Assembly (NCBI GenBank): GCA_028023455.1
Contig: JAQFVV010000050.1
Span: 1,294,411-1,358,410, forward strand
Reading direction: 5' to 3'
DNA from: Epiperipatus broadwayi
Taxonomy: Eukaryota > Onychophora > Udeonychophora > Euonychophora > Peripatidae
Length of the DNA: 64,000 nucleotides
Shown: positions 34,346-46,509 of the stretch, one piece after another
Numbering within the stretch: position 1 is the stretch's first letter
Layout of the letters: each line of letters opens with the position of its first letter
Made by a program: the position numbers and the translations under genes
The notes under the pieces: model-generated
Databases searched by the model: none
What the model was told of the DNA's origin: nothing
Seen by the model: only the letters and a program-made list of their open reading frames with translations

Positions 34346-36363
34346 GTCAAAATGTGTCTTTACTTATCAGTGTGATCTTTTGGATTAATATCATATCAGA
34401 TTGTTCTGTGCTTTCTGAGAAATTTTTATTGAGATTTCTGTGTGTTTTTTCTTTTTATTAAGATTTCTGTGAGATTTTTAAAATGATGAATTTATGGAAG
34501 TTACCTACTACTGAGATGAAAACAGTCAAGTATTTCAAAGAACAAGATATACTGCTGTCAATGAAAGTCTGTCTAAATGGACATAATATGGCCTTGTATG
34601 TTCATGAAATATTTATTAGCTTTACTATTATTATGACACACAATTTTAGATTTAGGTAGTTATTAATATACTTTTGGCTAGGAAACATTAAAAAGTTTGT
34701 TTACTATTAAATCAAAGTATAAACTTTAATGCTACAACTTAGGTATTGTTTAGTATATTTACATTTACAAACCAAACCAGCATTAAGCGGTATTAGCATT
34801 ATTATCTAAGTAACATATGGTTTCATTGTAATTTGAAAGTTAAAATTAACTATTTGTTAATCTGCTTTCAAAACAGGTTATATTTCCTCATTTAAAAAAT
34901 TGTATTTAAAGTTTCTTTGAATTATAAATTTCAATCTCTTTCAGTAGAGTGTCAGTCTTTGGCAACTATATAATTATAATGGTACATAGAGAAATATGTA
35001 CATCTATCTTTATCACAGTAAAAAGGTTGCCTTGACAATAAACAAACAGAGATTCTTCTTATTGTCTTAAATAATTAAAATGTGACTAAATAGATATTTA
35101 TTTACTTTGTTAAATAACAAACAAACTTTTTAATAAATATCTTATAAATAAATGGATTGATATTCACAACTTATGTCTTAGTTATTCAAGATTATCTTCT
35201 TTATACCAAAGAGAATTAAATAAAATGTGGAACTGCATTTTTGTTGTATTGTCGAATACTAAGTGAGAGTGTGTATTATTTACTATAACAGCATTTATTA
35301 TTTAAATGATTGCACTGAACAGTGTATATATATATATATATATGAAAACCAGTCCTCTGGTTGAAATATTATATTATTTATTGGATTTATAAGTCTTTAT
35401 TTTTTTGTTTATATATATATTCCTGTTATGATTTATTGTATTACAATATTATATATCATATACCTGTTTCCACAAAGTTTCAAATATTTTTTTTTTCTTT
35501 TACTAACTAAAAATTCATCTGTTTAATAAATATATTACCTAAATAATTGGATTGATTAACAGAGTCTTCTTGAAAAAAGAGAAGCATGGGAGAATGTTTT
35601 CATGCAGGAGAAGGATCTTTTACTCATGATAAAAATACTTAGATATTTTTTTTTTTAAATTATATTATTTGCAGATATAGGTATATTGCTTTACAATTTT
35701 TGTAAATCAAAACAAGAATGATTCTTTTCATTAAATTTTTTCTTTACTTTGAATAAGTTTGCCAAAAAAAAAAAAAACCATTCAAGAAAACAAAATATAA
35801 TTTTTTGTAGTAAAGATATTTTATTTTCTTTACACAAAATAAAATTGCATAAAATAATATATGTAAACAATTACTTATTTATGACTATTTATAAATTATA
35901 AATACGGATTGTATAATTTTATTGAAAGAATATTTGAAAACCAAAATAAAATACAGATAGTGCAAAAAAATATATTTTATTTCCTTAAATGTTTTATTGC
36001 AAATCCATTAATATAAATAACTGAGCAGACTTCTAACTATTACAGGTGATATCTTTTTTTTTTGCCACAAGAAAATGTTTTCTTATTGAGAGACAAAATT
36101 TTATATGGAAGATTATATAAAATAACTGCAGCCAGGGAGACAAATGTTAAATCAACCAATATATTTAAGGTAAATTCAGGAATGTTAATTATTTACATTA
36201 ATAGTGTTTGGAGTTATTACTTAGACCAGCACTAGTTTAGTATTTGGGACCCAACTTTCCAAATCAGCTTTATTCAAGTCTCTCTTCCGATGATTTTCGA
36301 GTCCAAATATTTTTTTTACATTAATTTTTCTTTTGCTTCTATTAAATATGACATTTTATTTTT
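34346..36363. other. AT-rich, no gene recognised
   Basis: Several poly-T and poly-A runs and an (AT) run at 35324-35343; nothing else recognisable. Confidence 0.4.
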
Positions 36364-37406
36364 GTAATAATAGAATACATTGTACAGGCTTATACCTGCA
36401 TTTATATATGTAATATATGCGGGATTCGAACTCAGACTTTCACATAACCCACCACTCTCAGTGCCATCTCATATTGCTGACCCACCTGATCACACACATG
36501 TTGAAAAGATAAATAATCACCAATATACGCATTTCATGCTGAACCAGCAATCATCAGTTGGTCCAGATTACAATCCTCACACATATATATAATCAGTGCT
36601 CAGCTTTATATTAAGATAGCCAATATTCATACTTTAATGAACAGGCTTCAAACTATTCCAACTCACAACTCTTCAGTCTTCCATTTCATTGAAAATCTGA
36701 TGATGGAACGTTCAAAGCCCTTGTTAGTGCCAAGGTTATCATCCTACCAATGTTGACATAGTAGTCATTCTGACCCATCATCAGATTTTCAATGAAACAG
36801 AAGGCTGAAAAGTTGTGAGTTGGAATAGTTTGAAGCCTGTCCATTAAAGTATGAAGACTGGCTATCTTAATATAAAGCAGGGCAACTGATTATATATATG
36901 TGTGAGGATAGTAATCTAGACCAACTGATGATTGCTGGTTTAACATGAAATACATATATTGATGATTATTTATCTTTTCAACATGTGTGTGATCAGCTGG
37001 GTCATAATATGAGGTGGCACTGAGAGTGGTGGGTTGTGTGAAAGTCTGAATTCGAATCCCGAATATATTACATATATAAATGCAGGTATAAGCCTGTACA
37101 ATGTATTAATTTATATAAATAGTGTGTAAAAGGTCTGCCCATCCCTCACATATGTATGTATAAATGGATTATTCTCCTGTACATGAGGGGTCAGAATGAC
37201 TAATATGTCAACATGGGTAGGATGACAACCTTGGCACTAACAAGGGCTTTGAATGTTCCATCATCAAATTTTCAATAAAATGGAAGGATGGAGAGTTGTG
37301 AGTTGGAATAGTTTGAAGCCAGTCCATTAAAGTATGAAGATTGGCTATCTTAATATAAATCTGAGCACTGAAAGTCTGAGTTCGAATCCCGTAATAATAG
37401 AATACA
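36364..37406. mobile_element. Composite inverted and direct repeat element with perfect 16-bp TSD
   Basis: GTAATAATAGAATACA flanks the insert at 36364-36379 and 37391-37406, giving an insert of 36380-37390 (1,011 bp). It consists of one inverted unit (36380 to about 36758), a direct unit (about 36770-37107), a short bridge, and a second, internally deleted direct unit (about 37187-37390). In direct sense each unit ends with a polymerase-III B-box-like AGTTCGAATCCC, and the last one stops exactly at the TSD. Units contain GGCACTAACAAGGGCTTTGA and TTGCTGGTTCAGCATGAAAT. No protein is encoded. Inverted plus tandem partial units with long TSDs resemble Penelope-type or tRNA-SINE multimer insertions. 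Confidence 0.8.
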
Positions 37407-38924
37407 ACTTTTCTTATTTTGGTTTCAATAATTAATTGCATTTTTTTTTCAAATTGTTTGTCTATTTTTCATGCCTTTGCCTGCATCTTTCATTATTTTG
37501 CGTCCCCTAATGGACTGGTCACCACGGGTTGAGAATCAATGATTTGGACTAATGTTAGACAACGTAATTATTTATCTCTATATATATATTATTTCAATTT
37601 TTTTTACAAGTATCAATGATTTCTACACTTCTCTTTGACACAATCCTTCATATCCAGTTGTAAATTTTAAATCTGTTTGCATTTATAGATGGCTTTGCTT
37701 ATATGTTTTAAAAATGGGTCGAGAGTTGGAAGATTTAAGTATATTAATATATATATATATAGAGAGAGAGAGAAATACATAAATTATAAACAATGCATTT
37801 ATAATGTAATCTTAACTCACTGTTCCTTTTTTTACTTTAAAACAATAAAAAAATAAATATTATAAATTATATAACAGAAAAAAAGCAGTGGGTTCATACA
37901 AATACGGTAATAAAAGAATAATACGCAACAAAAACTACATACAATTCAATACAACAATAGCAATAATTTGATCAATATTTTTTTTTTTTTTTTGAAACAA
38001 GTAAAATAATCACAATTAATTTTTGGCATCTTGATATTGATTATTTTTCATGATTTAGCAATTTAAAGTAAACAAAAGAGAGTATTATTAAAAAAAAGGT
38101 TGATTGATTAGAAGATTTTTCTTAATGAGACTTCTATCAGTAGCGATTTAACTGTCATTCATGATAATAAGCAGGAAGATGTAACACAAAAAAGAACTTC
38201 TGTTTAGACCAGCCATTATTAAACCTGACAATAAAATTATTCTTTAAATGAGGCTCAAATTCAATTATTATGATTGATTGAAACTTTCTGACTTCAGAAA
38301 CAGTTGTAGATTATTTCAATTAATCCATTCATAATATGCAAAAAGACAAAAAAAAAGGCAGCTTTAGGAATATTGGTAATACTTATAAAATCTACTTTAA
38401 AAAGTGGCCTTTGGAAAAGCAGTTTTAGTTTTGTCTCTCTTTCAATATTCTATATTTTTTTTTTTTGGAGGGAAAAAAAAATTAAATAATTAGTCTTTTT
38501 TTTAAACCTTCTTATGCATTGCGGGATTTTAGTTCAAAAGTAGAATTAAACTTTGTATGACCTCCTAAGTAATAAATCATTGTATTAATTTTTTTCTGAT
38601 CCTTGTTTAAGCAATGTTCTTCTTTATAAAGTATTGCGTATACTTTACAAAAAAATGTAACTTTTCATATTAATTAATTAACTTTGCTATATGATCTATC
38701 AAGATAAAAACTTGATTATCCCTTTGGTAACATATAAAGACATTATATAAATAAATGTGTACGAGAGTGTCTATATATTTAAACTAAATTCTGAATCACA
38801 GCTGTGTAAATAAATGTGTATTAATTAAACTTATTTTATAAAATTTTATTGATCTATTTAAACTAAAATTCATTTTCTACACTAGTCTTGTAATTTACGA
38901 TTTTTATTCAATCTTAATTTTTTT
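37407..38924. other. AT-rich, no gene recognised
   Basis: Poly-T runs near 37979 and 38457; the last part may be the unrecognisable 3' end of the minus-strand LINE that follows. Confidence 0.4.
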
Positions 38925-39624
38925 TTTTAGAATATTGACGACTACTTTCATTCAATAATTCTTGCAACATTTTCTGAAGCTAGTCTAAAGCATTATTTGC
39001 AAATACAACCACATCACTTGTAAAATCTAGATAAATTAACTAACCTCAAATTATTTTTGCTCCGTTAGTTTTCTATTTTAAGCCACAAAATACTTCTTAT
39101 AAAAATGTGAAAATTTTGAAGTCATAGAATCATCCTATTATACACCTTTCTCAATATCAATCTTCTTAGTATCACCAGGTAATCTAAACATTGCTGTTGA
39201 ATTTTGATAAATATTTTTTCAAAATGTAATAATATCTCAGGTCTATAGCATGATAGTCCAACGTTTTAATCACCATAGAATTAACTGCTTATAGAAAGAA
39301 ATATCTTTTCGTAATCTTCAAATTCAAAGTATAATAGCAACTCACATTTAGTAAACCTTTCTGTAACTTCTCTTAATACCTACATGTGAGCCCTATTCTA
39401 GACCATCTTTAAATTTTAAGTCGAGCTTGTTCTTTTGGACATTATAGATGAACTGTAAGTAACTTGGTAGAGGTTTTGTTAAAAAACTGATAGAATAATG
39501 TTAGCTCTGTAGTCTCTATTATCAGCACCATGAACCTTTCTTAAATAACAGTATTACTACTGTATTCTTGAAATCATCTAGATCAACTTTATCATTCACA
39601 TAATTGTTTTACAACTTTACCAAT

Positions 39625-40060
39625 AATTTTTATATTTAAAACAGGCAAAACTCTCCAAAAAGTAGTGCTACTTTGTGCAAGCCAGAGTAATCAATGGATG
39701 CCAGAAGGCTTGCACATAAAATCCCTATCTAGTACCTACTCATCCGATATCCCCAGATTAGTTTCTTGCTTGTGACTTTTGTCAGTGAGGAGGCTTGGAT
39801 CTGAGAGCACTGCACCTCCTAAGATCAAGGTGCAGTGCTCTCAGATCCAAAGCTTCTCACCGATGAAAGCCACCAGCTAGAAAATTGTTTGGGGATATTA
39901 GAATAGTAAGCACTAGATAGGGATTTCATGCACAAGCCTTCTAGCATTTATTGATTATTCAGGGCTTGCAATGAGTTGCACTACTGTACAGAGTGTTATG
40001 CCTGTTTTAATAAGTTATGAGCAAGCATAAAAAATAATGATCGTGTTAATTTATATATTT
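39625..40060. mobile_element. F1 foldback insertion inside the LINE, 410 bp, 12/13 TSD
   Basis: AATTTTTATATTT (39625-39637) and AATTTATATATTT (40048-40060) differ at one position. The insert, 39638-40047, is 410 bp, the same length as the copy in LTR element 1. The tail is on the right (AGCAAGCATAAAAAATAATGATCG) and the arms meet near 39825. LINE-coding sequence resumes directly outside the TSD, which confirms that the tail belongs to F1. Confidence 0.85.
39750..39791 (-). ncRNA. Hammerhead-like motif in the F1 copy within the LINE
   Basis: Minus strand: UCCUCA pairs with UGGGGA as a 6-bp stem I, then CUGACAA (one core change), AGU/GC-A (weak stem II), GAAA, and AUC in place of GUC. The outer helix is kept while the core has decayed. 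Confidence 0.4.
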
Positions 40061-41735
40061 CTTTAACAATATCAATAATACTTCCATCACTTTCTGGAGC
40101 TTTGCTTTATAGTTTTAAATTGATATCTCACTTACTCATTTAAAATTATGGTCAGTTCAAACATGTAAGAGCCATACAAGAGGCTTTATTTTTGTGTTCT
40201 TCATTATTATCTAATTCTTTATAGAGCTGTTCCATACATTTAATGATATCATCTCATCTTTTAGCAATAGATTTATCTTTTCTTCTTATTGCAGAAATAA
40301 CTTTTATCCTAATCCTAGGATGTTCTGTTATACTTTTAAAATGATTATTTTCTTCTATACATTTCCTTGTCAATCCACAATTATATAATTACTAACAATT
40401 TTTGTAACATTTTATAAAACTCTAGATATTCAATACTTAATGGATAATTTTAAAAAAATTTCATATTCATTTAAGTATTCTCATGCCTTAGTAGAAAATT
40501 TGCCTGTAAATTGTTGCTTTTTAGTACTACTTACATTTCTTGCTGTTTCTTATTGATTTTAGTCAAATGTGAATCATCTTCTATTATATCTCACCTTACC
40601 TTCAACTAAGGAACAAGTTCAGATTCTAATCTTAATCCTGTCGGCTGCACTAAATTTTTTGCATGTATGTGCAAATGTAAACACAGACTTGTATAAATAT
40701 GATTAGAATATTTTACATATATGTACAATATTTACAAATCAGTTAGCACATACATATGTAGAATACATATACAAATATATATATACAATAATGTTTGCTA
40801 CATTATATGCCAATATGTTGACTGAGATACAGAATCATCTAACACTTCCAGCTGTTCTGTGACAGCTTGCCTTGTGTGTGATTTATGTTCTAGTAACTTC
40901 CAGTTCTAGTGTGAATGTGCTTCACTGATGTAGCTGTATAGTGGACAATGTGCATATCAACATTAAACTCTGCCCATAATTTATTGTTGTCTCCCTTTAT
41001 TTCCAATTGACTATTTATAGCTACATTAGGTGAGATATAGCATCTTCAAAGGCTGTTAATATTTTAAAATATTTTGTAAATTCATTAGAGACTTACTAAT
41101 AATTAGGAATACTATCTGTCAGTATTGACTTTCTTAACAGGTTTTGTTTTTTTTTAGTTTTGCATTAACACTTATTCAACAGCTCACCAATCAATAATCA
41201 ATTTGTGTACTAAGTCTTTTAAAAACACTATAATCTTGAAATATATATTTTATGTTAATGAAAATTGAACCAATTAGATGTATTTTTACATGGATGCTTC
41301 TATATCCATTTCTAATAACCAATTTATTGTTTAAAAAGATATGTGTAATAGATAGTTTTTTCTTCTTTTGTAAACTTTACATGTTTTTACCCTTTTTCAT
41401 TTCTATTATCATAATCAAATTCATCCACATCATATTCAACTTTCAATTACTTATCGATTCTAGCTCAAAGCTTTCCATGATCATTTTAAAATGCTGTTTG
41501 ATCTGGTCAAAGCATTTTATACATCCTTATAAAAATCTTCTATTTCTTTATTACATTAAAAATTTGTAGGGGTCTAAAGTTTAAATGTCTGTGTTTGAGA
41601 ACTTCCATGAAGTTGAAAAATTAAACTTGCCACTCTGATTCCATCAATCTCTACAACATTGTCTTGACGCTTTAGTAATAATGAATCCTACTCCATTTGT
41701 GATACAATATTTATAACATTGTAATAATATATATA

Positions 41736-42349
41736 TATATAGTTTTTAAATCAATTGTCTCTTCATCTTTTTTCAGACTTCACAATGTCTAACAATATCA
41801 TCTTTAATATTAGACTGTTCTTCTTCACCTCTTGCAATTTTCCTTAACCAGAAGGAGATCTGCAGCTACATGTATGTAAATAAAATATCATAATTGAATG
41901 GTATCTGGATCTGAAATCAGATAAATTTTAGCATCCTCTACCTTTGGACACCAACCATTGCCTTGGTTGGAAGTTTAGCAGTCTCCTGCAAATAATGTTC
42001 ATAGTTTACAAAGATGTGTCGTTTGCACACATGTTTATCCGACATTTAAGGAAAATCACATGGAAGTCCCTGCCATTTTTTGATCTTAGACTCAAAGGTA
42101 AAACATAAATCAACTTACCACATTGGCTGGTGTATGTTCAGTAACCAATCCATACTTATTTAGTTTATGAATAATCCCATATGTATGGAATGGACATTAG
42201 AAATTTGACCCTATTTTGTTCCTTTTGAAAAGGGATCAAAGTGCTTCATTTTAGCAGTAACTCCTTTACATAGCTATACAATTCTCTATCTGGTCATGCT
42301 ATTATAATACAATTATTTCCTTCTATCATTATTATAAATTTTGTACCCA
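41736..42349. other. Between two LINE relics; no clear frame
   Basis: The minus strand includes AADLLLVKENCK near 41835-41865, which may be LINE-derived, but nothing decisive. The remainder is unassigned. Confidence 0.3.
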
Positions 42350-42625
42350 ATAACCCCCCCCCATAGCTTGTTCTGTTTGATTGATTTTGATGCCTAGAAA
42401 TTTATCACATTTTTTAACCTATTGTCCCATTATCCAATAATGTTATATCTTGTCATGTTCTTCACTATATATATATATTGATTTTTCCATATTTATTTTC
42501 AAGTTCTATAATTTATATTCCTCTATTAATTTTTGGGCCAAATAAATCGTAGACTTAAACCAAGACTATTTGATCAACAGTATAAAGTAATGTATGAAAC
42601 TATCTTTATCATTTTCAAAAAAAAA
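42350..42625 (-). pseudogene. LINE reverse-transcriptase fragment, different family from its neighbour
   Basis: On the minus strand LYTVDQIVLV (about 42560-42590) aligns with the LFADDQIVL type of RT active-site box. QKLIEEYKL and LKINMEKSIYI follow (about 42475-42540), then KFLGIKINQTEQ (about 42370-42405). This is the normal order of RT motifs after the active site. The catalytic aspartate pair is altered (VD for DD) and frames shift. Since 38925-41735 has its own active-site remnant, this is a second LINE, lying just upstream in the same orientation. Confidence 0.6.
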
Positions 42626-44050
42626 TAGATTTTTTTTTTCTTTTTATAGCTACATTTTCATATTTTAAGGCCTTGTTGTATATAAATTTTAAATAACGTA
42701 AGCTATAGATAACATCCTTGCTTTCGTTGCTTAGTTAACTTTATATCAACAGAAAACATATTTTCTATTTTTATTTGTGTGCACATAATGTTTATTTAAT
42801 ATGTATTCTTGTTATATTCCTTTGCATTTGAGAAATCTGTCTTCGCAGAGAAACCAATTGGTCGTTAAATTATAGTTTTTTAAATTCTGAATGTGGCATA
42901 ATTTGTTTATGTTGTTATATATTTGTATACTAACTGATTCGATCTGAAACAATAACAAAATTGTTTTATACTTCTATTATGTTACCAATACAAGAGCATA
43001 CAAGATAATAAAACTTAGCCCTACATATTATATAAAGTATCAAAATGATCTTGAGGCTCACTTTAGAAACAATTTGGGTCAGCTGATGTCTGTCAGGTCC
43101 CAAAAGGTCAGATAATTGGACTCCGTTTTTTACTCACACACAGATGCGATTCATTGTTCAGTATTATTTCCTTGAGTTTATTACTAAAAAAAAAGAATTG
43201 TAAAGAACATGAAGTAAAGAATTAGTAAGCATATGCATATATATATGCACATACAATATACACACATAACATAATTTCATCTCTTTTCACTTTCCGTATA
43301 AAATATTTAATTCTTAATAAAAATAGAGAGAAATAATGTGACATTTGAATTCAATAGCATAAAAGGTTTTAGAGTATAAATTTATGGTAAATTGAGTTTG
43401 TCAACCTACAAAGAATTATGGGAAATGTTAAACAGTAATGAAATTTGTCTGAATATCAGCAATTTTTAGTCTTCCCAGGTTTTCAAAATATTCACACATA
43501 ATAAATATCAATCGCACTTAGGATTGTTAATCAAAAAAAAAAAAAAATTACCAAACATTTTTAATGGAATGAAAAATGTTCGTCAGTCGCTATTGCTTTT
43601 ATAACAAAAATAATAAAAGAACTAGAAATGAAAAGCAAAATATTATGCTTTATTTGTGAATAATTCCAATAAAAATAATTCAATAGTGCAATTTTATTTT
43701 CAACTGAAAAAGAAATTAAATATATTTTATAAACATATACGTCATAATGCGGATGAACTGAAAAACCCTAGCAAGCTATATGTAAACTGTCTTGAAAATA
43801 CATTAGTATATATAAATCATACTCTGCATGTAAACATGTCTGTAAATGGTACACTTATATACATACAATCAAAGTTAAAGTGTAGGTGATTAAATTCTTT
43901 ATTTTAAATTTATTGGCAAGTTAGTTTACATATAGGTTGCTGGGGTTTTTCAGTATTTCCACATTATTTCATCTATATACAAGCGGATAAAAGGCTATAT
44001 GAACATATATGTCAGTGATGTATCCTGTATAATAATAATAACAACAACGA
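42626..44050. other. AT-rich, no gene recognised
   Basis: A 77-codon frame at 43656-43889 has no domain. Nothing else was identified. Confidence 0.4.
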
Positions 44051-44051
44051 T

Positions 44052-44138
<87 letters not shown>

Positions 44139-44961
44139 AAGAAGAAGAAGAAGAAGAAGAAGAAGAAGAAGAAGAAGAAGAAGAAGAAGAAGAAGAAGAA
44201 GAAGAAGAAGAAGAAGAAGAAGAAGAAGAAGAAGAAGAAGAAGAAGAAGAAGAAGAAGAAGAAGAAGAAGAAGAAGAAGAAGAAGAAGAAGAAGAAGAAG
44301 AAGAAGAAGAAGAAGAAGAAGAAGAAGAAGAAGAAGAAGAAGAAGAAGAAGAAGAAGAAGAAGAAGAAGAAGAAGAAGAAGAAGAAGAAGAAGAAGAAGA
44401 AGAAGAAGAAGAAGAAGAAGAAGAAGAAGAAGAAGAAGAAGAAGAAGAAGAAGAAGAAGAAGAAGAAGAAGAAGAAGAAGAAGAAGAAGAAGAAGAAGAA
44501 GAAGAAGAAGAAGAAGAAGAAGAAGAAGAAGAAGAAGAAGAAGAAGAAGAAGAAGAAGAAGAAGAAGAAGAAGAAGAAGAAGAAGAAGAAGAAGAAGAAG
44601 AAGAAGAAGAAGAAGAAGAAGAAGAAGAAGAAGAAGAAGAAGAAGAAGAAGAAGAAGAAGAAGAAGAAGAAGAAGAAGAAGAAGAAGAAGAAGAAGAAGA
44701 AGAAGAAGAAGAAGAAGAAGAAGAAGAAGAAGAAGAAGAAGAAGAAGAAGAAGAAGAAGAAGAAGAAGAAGAAGAAGAAGAAGAAGAAGAAGAAGAAGAA
44801 GAAGAAGAAGAAGAAGAAGAAGAAGAAGAAGAAGAAGAAGAAGAAGAAGAAGAAGAAGAAGAAGAAGAAGAAGAAGAAGAAGAAGAAGAAGAAGAAGAAG
44901 AAGAAGAAGAAGAAGAAGAAGAAGAAGAAGAAGAAGAAGAAGAAGAAAGAAAAGAAGAAGA
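44051..44961. repeat. (ATA)n followed by a giant (GAA)n tract
   Basis: About 59 bp of ATA repeat (44051-44109) change into an uninterrupted AAG/GAA tract from 44109 to about 44947, roughly 280 units, ending in a few impure units to 44961. The long arginine frame across it is purely repeat-coded. GAA/TTC tracts of this size form triplex structures and can stall polymerases. Assembled length in raw data may differ from the true length. Confidence 0.95.
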
Positions 44962-46000
44962 TATTTACATATGTATATATTTTGGAGATGGCATATATGT
45001 TAAAAGCTAATTATAGCTTAATATTTATTTATAAATATTCATATATTTAACTCCAGTTGTTACTATATATGTGCAAGTATGTGTATACTGAGTATATATA
45101 GAATTATATTCAACAAGAGATTGTAAACAATTAATAACTAATATGAAAATAAAAAAGGGCATGTGGCTTTATTGCTTGAGAGTTCATAAGAGGTTCAAAT
45201 GCCTGAAATACAAGGACCAGAATTGATCCTGGGACATCAAAATCCCAAGTTAGACAATATAAATAATTGCTAAGTCAGGTTTTTGATGCAACACTCTTTT
45301 ATCAAAGCTAGATTTAAATTTACCTTAATGACATATTTTGCATTAATTATTTGCCAATCCTTGTTTATAAATTATTTTTCTTCAAGCCAAATGATTCAAG
45401 AACTAATCAGTCAAACAAATGACCAGTCTCATCCTCAAAAATACAGAAAATTGTGAGCCAATTATTTTAGCCTTATTGCATAGATGATTATGCAGTATTA
45501 TTTTAATCTTTAAATTTGTTCTAGTCTCTCTATAGTGATAATTCTATTAATCCATGGCATATTCTGACTATAATTTATTGTTATTCTCAAGCTTATCCTT
45601 AGATTTGCTAATCAGCCCTGATAAAGATAAAGGAGATCAAAAGCCTATATTAACCTATCAACACTGTTTAGTCATATTCAGACTACAAGCAGTATCTCAT
45701 AGCACTACTAAGATATGTATTTGTTTTATATAATTAACACTTCAAATTTGAATTTCTTATTAGCATTATTCACAATAAATGTTACATTATTTGTATAACA
45801 ATATTTAAAAGATATATCCAAAAATGAAATAAAATTACTTTTGTTTAACTGGGTTAAGTTAACAGCATTTTTATAATTTGTTGATTGATTTCATTATAAT
45901 CAGAGATTTTAATGAAATAAATTTGATGCTTATTATTGTTGTCATTAATTACAACATGTTTTGTTATATTTCTTTTTTAAAAAGTAGATTGTCCCACCAA
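44962..46000. other. AT-rich, no gene recognised
   Basis: The segment 45165-45240 contains phrases (GAGGTTCAAATGCC, GAATTGATCCTGGGACA) that resemble polymerase-III box remnants of a tRNA-type SINE, but no boundaries could be set. Confidence 0.35.
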
Positions 46001-46509
46001 GTATAGACCAGTGTTCTTCAACCCTTGGTCCACGGCTCGGCACTGGGCCGCAGAACTTTTCTGCAGGTCTGCGTGCTAGATGGGCAATAAAAAGTTTGTA
46101 ATAATAAATAATGAGAGTTTAAACTTTTAATTAATATAGCCAATTTTTATTTATTTTTTCATCTAATTTTTACCCAATTAAAAAAAAAAAGAAAACAGAA
46201 CAAAAACAAAATCTAATCAATCATTCATAAATTAATTTGTTTTTCTAGTTATCACAGATGTTTATGGGGGGGGGGGGTAGAATTAAATTTTTTATTACAA
46301 ACTCCATATATATATATATAATATTATCTTATATATTTAACATTGTTGTTTTGATCAGTTATAACAATTATGCTTATCTTTAAGAAAATTTATCTATAGA
46401 CTTCTGCCGGTCTGCAAAATCTTATCCTTATTTTTGCTGGTCTGTGGAACCTTATCCTTATTTTTACCTGTCCGCAGGTGTGAAAAGGTTGAAGACCACT
46501 GGTATAGAT
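46001..46509. mobile_element. hAT-type MITE with 8-bp TSD
   Basis: Terminal inverted repeats CAGTGTTCTTCAACC (46009) and its near complement ending GGTTGAAGACCACTG (46501) match at 14 of 15 positions. The CAGTG end is characteristic of hAT elements. Flanks GTATAGAC (46001-46008) and GTATAGAT (46502-46509) form an 8-bp TSD with one change, the length expected for hAT. The 493-bp interior has no transposase and includes GC-rich subterminal repeats (GGTCTGC/CCGGTCTGC). It must be mobilised in trans. Confidence 0.85.

Larger units (their letters stand above)
38925..41735 (-). pseudogene. Decayed LINE (RTE/BovB-like endonuclease and reverse transcriptase)
   Basis: Reading the minus strand from 41735: NGVGFIITK and RVASLIFQL, then KEIEDFYKDV (about 41540), typical of the APE-type endonuclease of this LINE group. 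Next come CMEQLYKELDNNEEH (about 40210) and KAPESDGSIIDIVKEIYK (about 40055-40110), the start of the RT domain. LLFKKGS (about 39530), EFEDYEKIF (about 39295), FRLPGDTKKIDIEKGV (about 39140-39190) and DFTSDVVVFANNALD (about 39000) follow; the last has FTSD where FADD is expected. Order and spacing fit one element, with many stops and frameshifts. An F1 insertion at 39638-40047 separates RT motifs. RTE/BovB clade membership is inferred from motif style. Confidence 0.75.

Noticed and set aside
36420-36445. tRNA gene suggested by GGGATTCGAACTCAGACTTTCA
   Set aside because: Only the B-box half is present, it recurs in three repeat units, and no cloverleaf can be drawn; it is part of the composite element.
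36700-36745. Hammerhead-like CTGATGATGGAACGTTCAAAG in the 36.4-kb composite
   Set aside because: GAAA is not present, stem III and stem I cannot be formed, and the TGGAAC/GTTCA pairing leaves no loop.
43999-45003. 334-codon frame encoding almost only arginine
   Set aside because: It is the (GAA)n tract read as AGA; no flanking coding signal exists.
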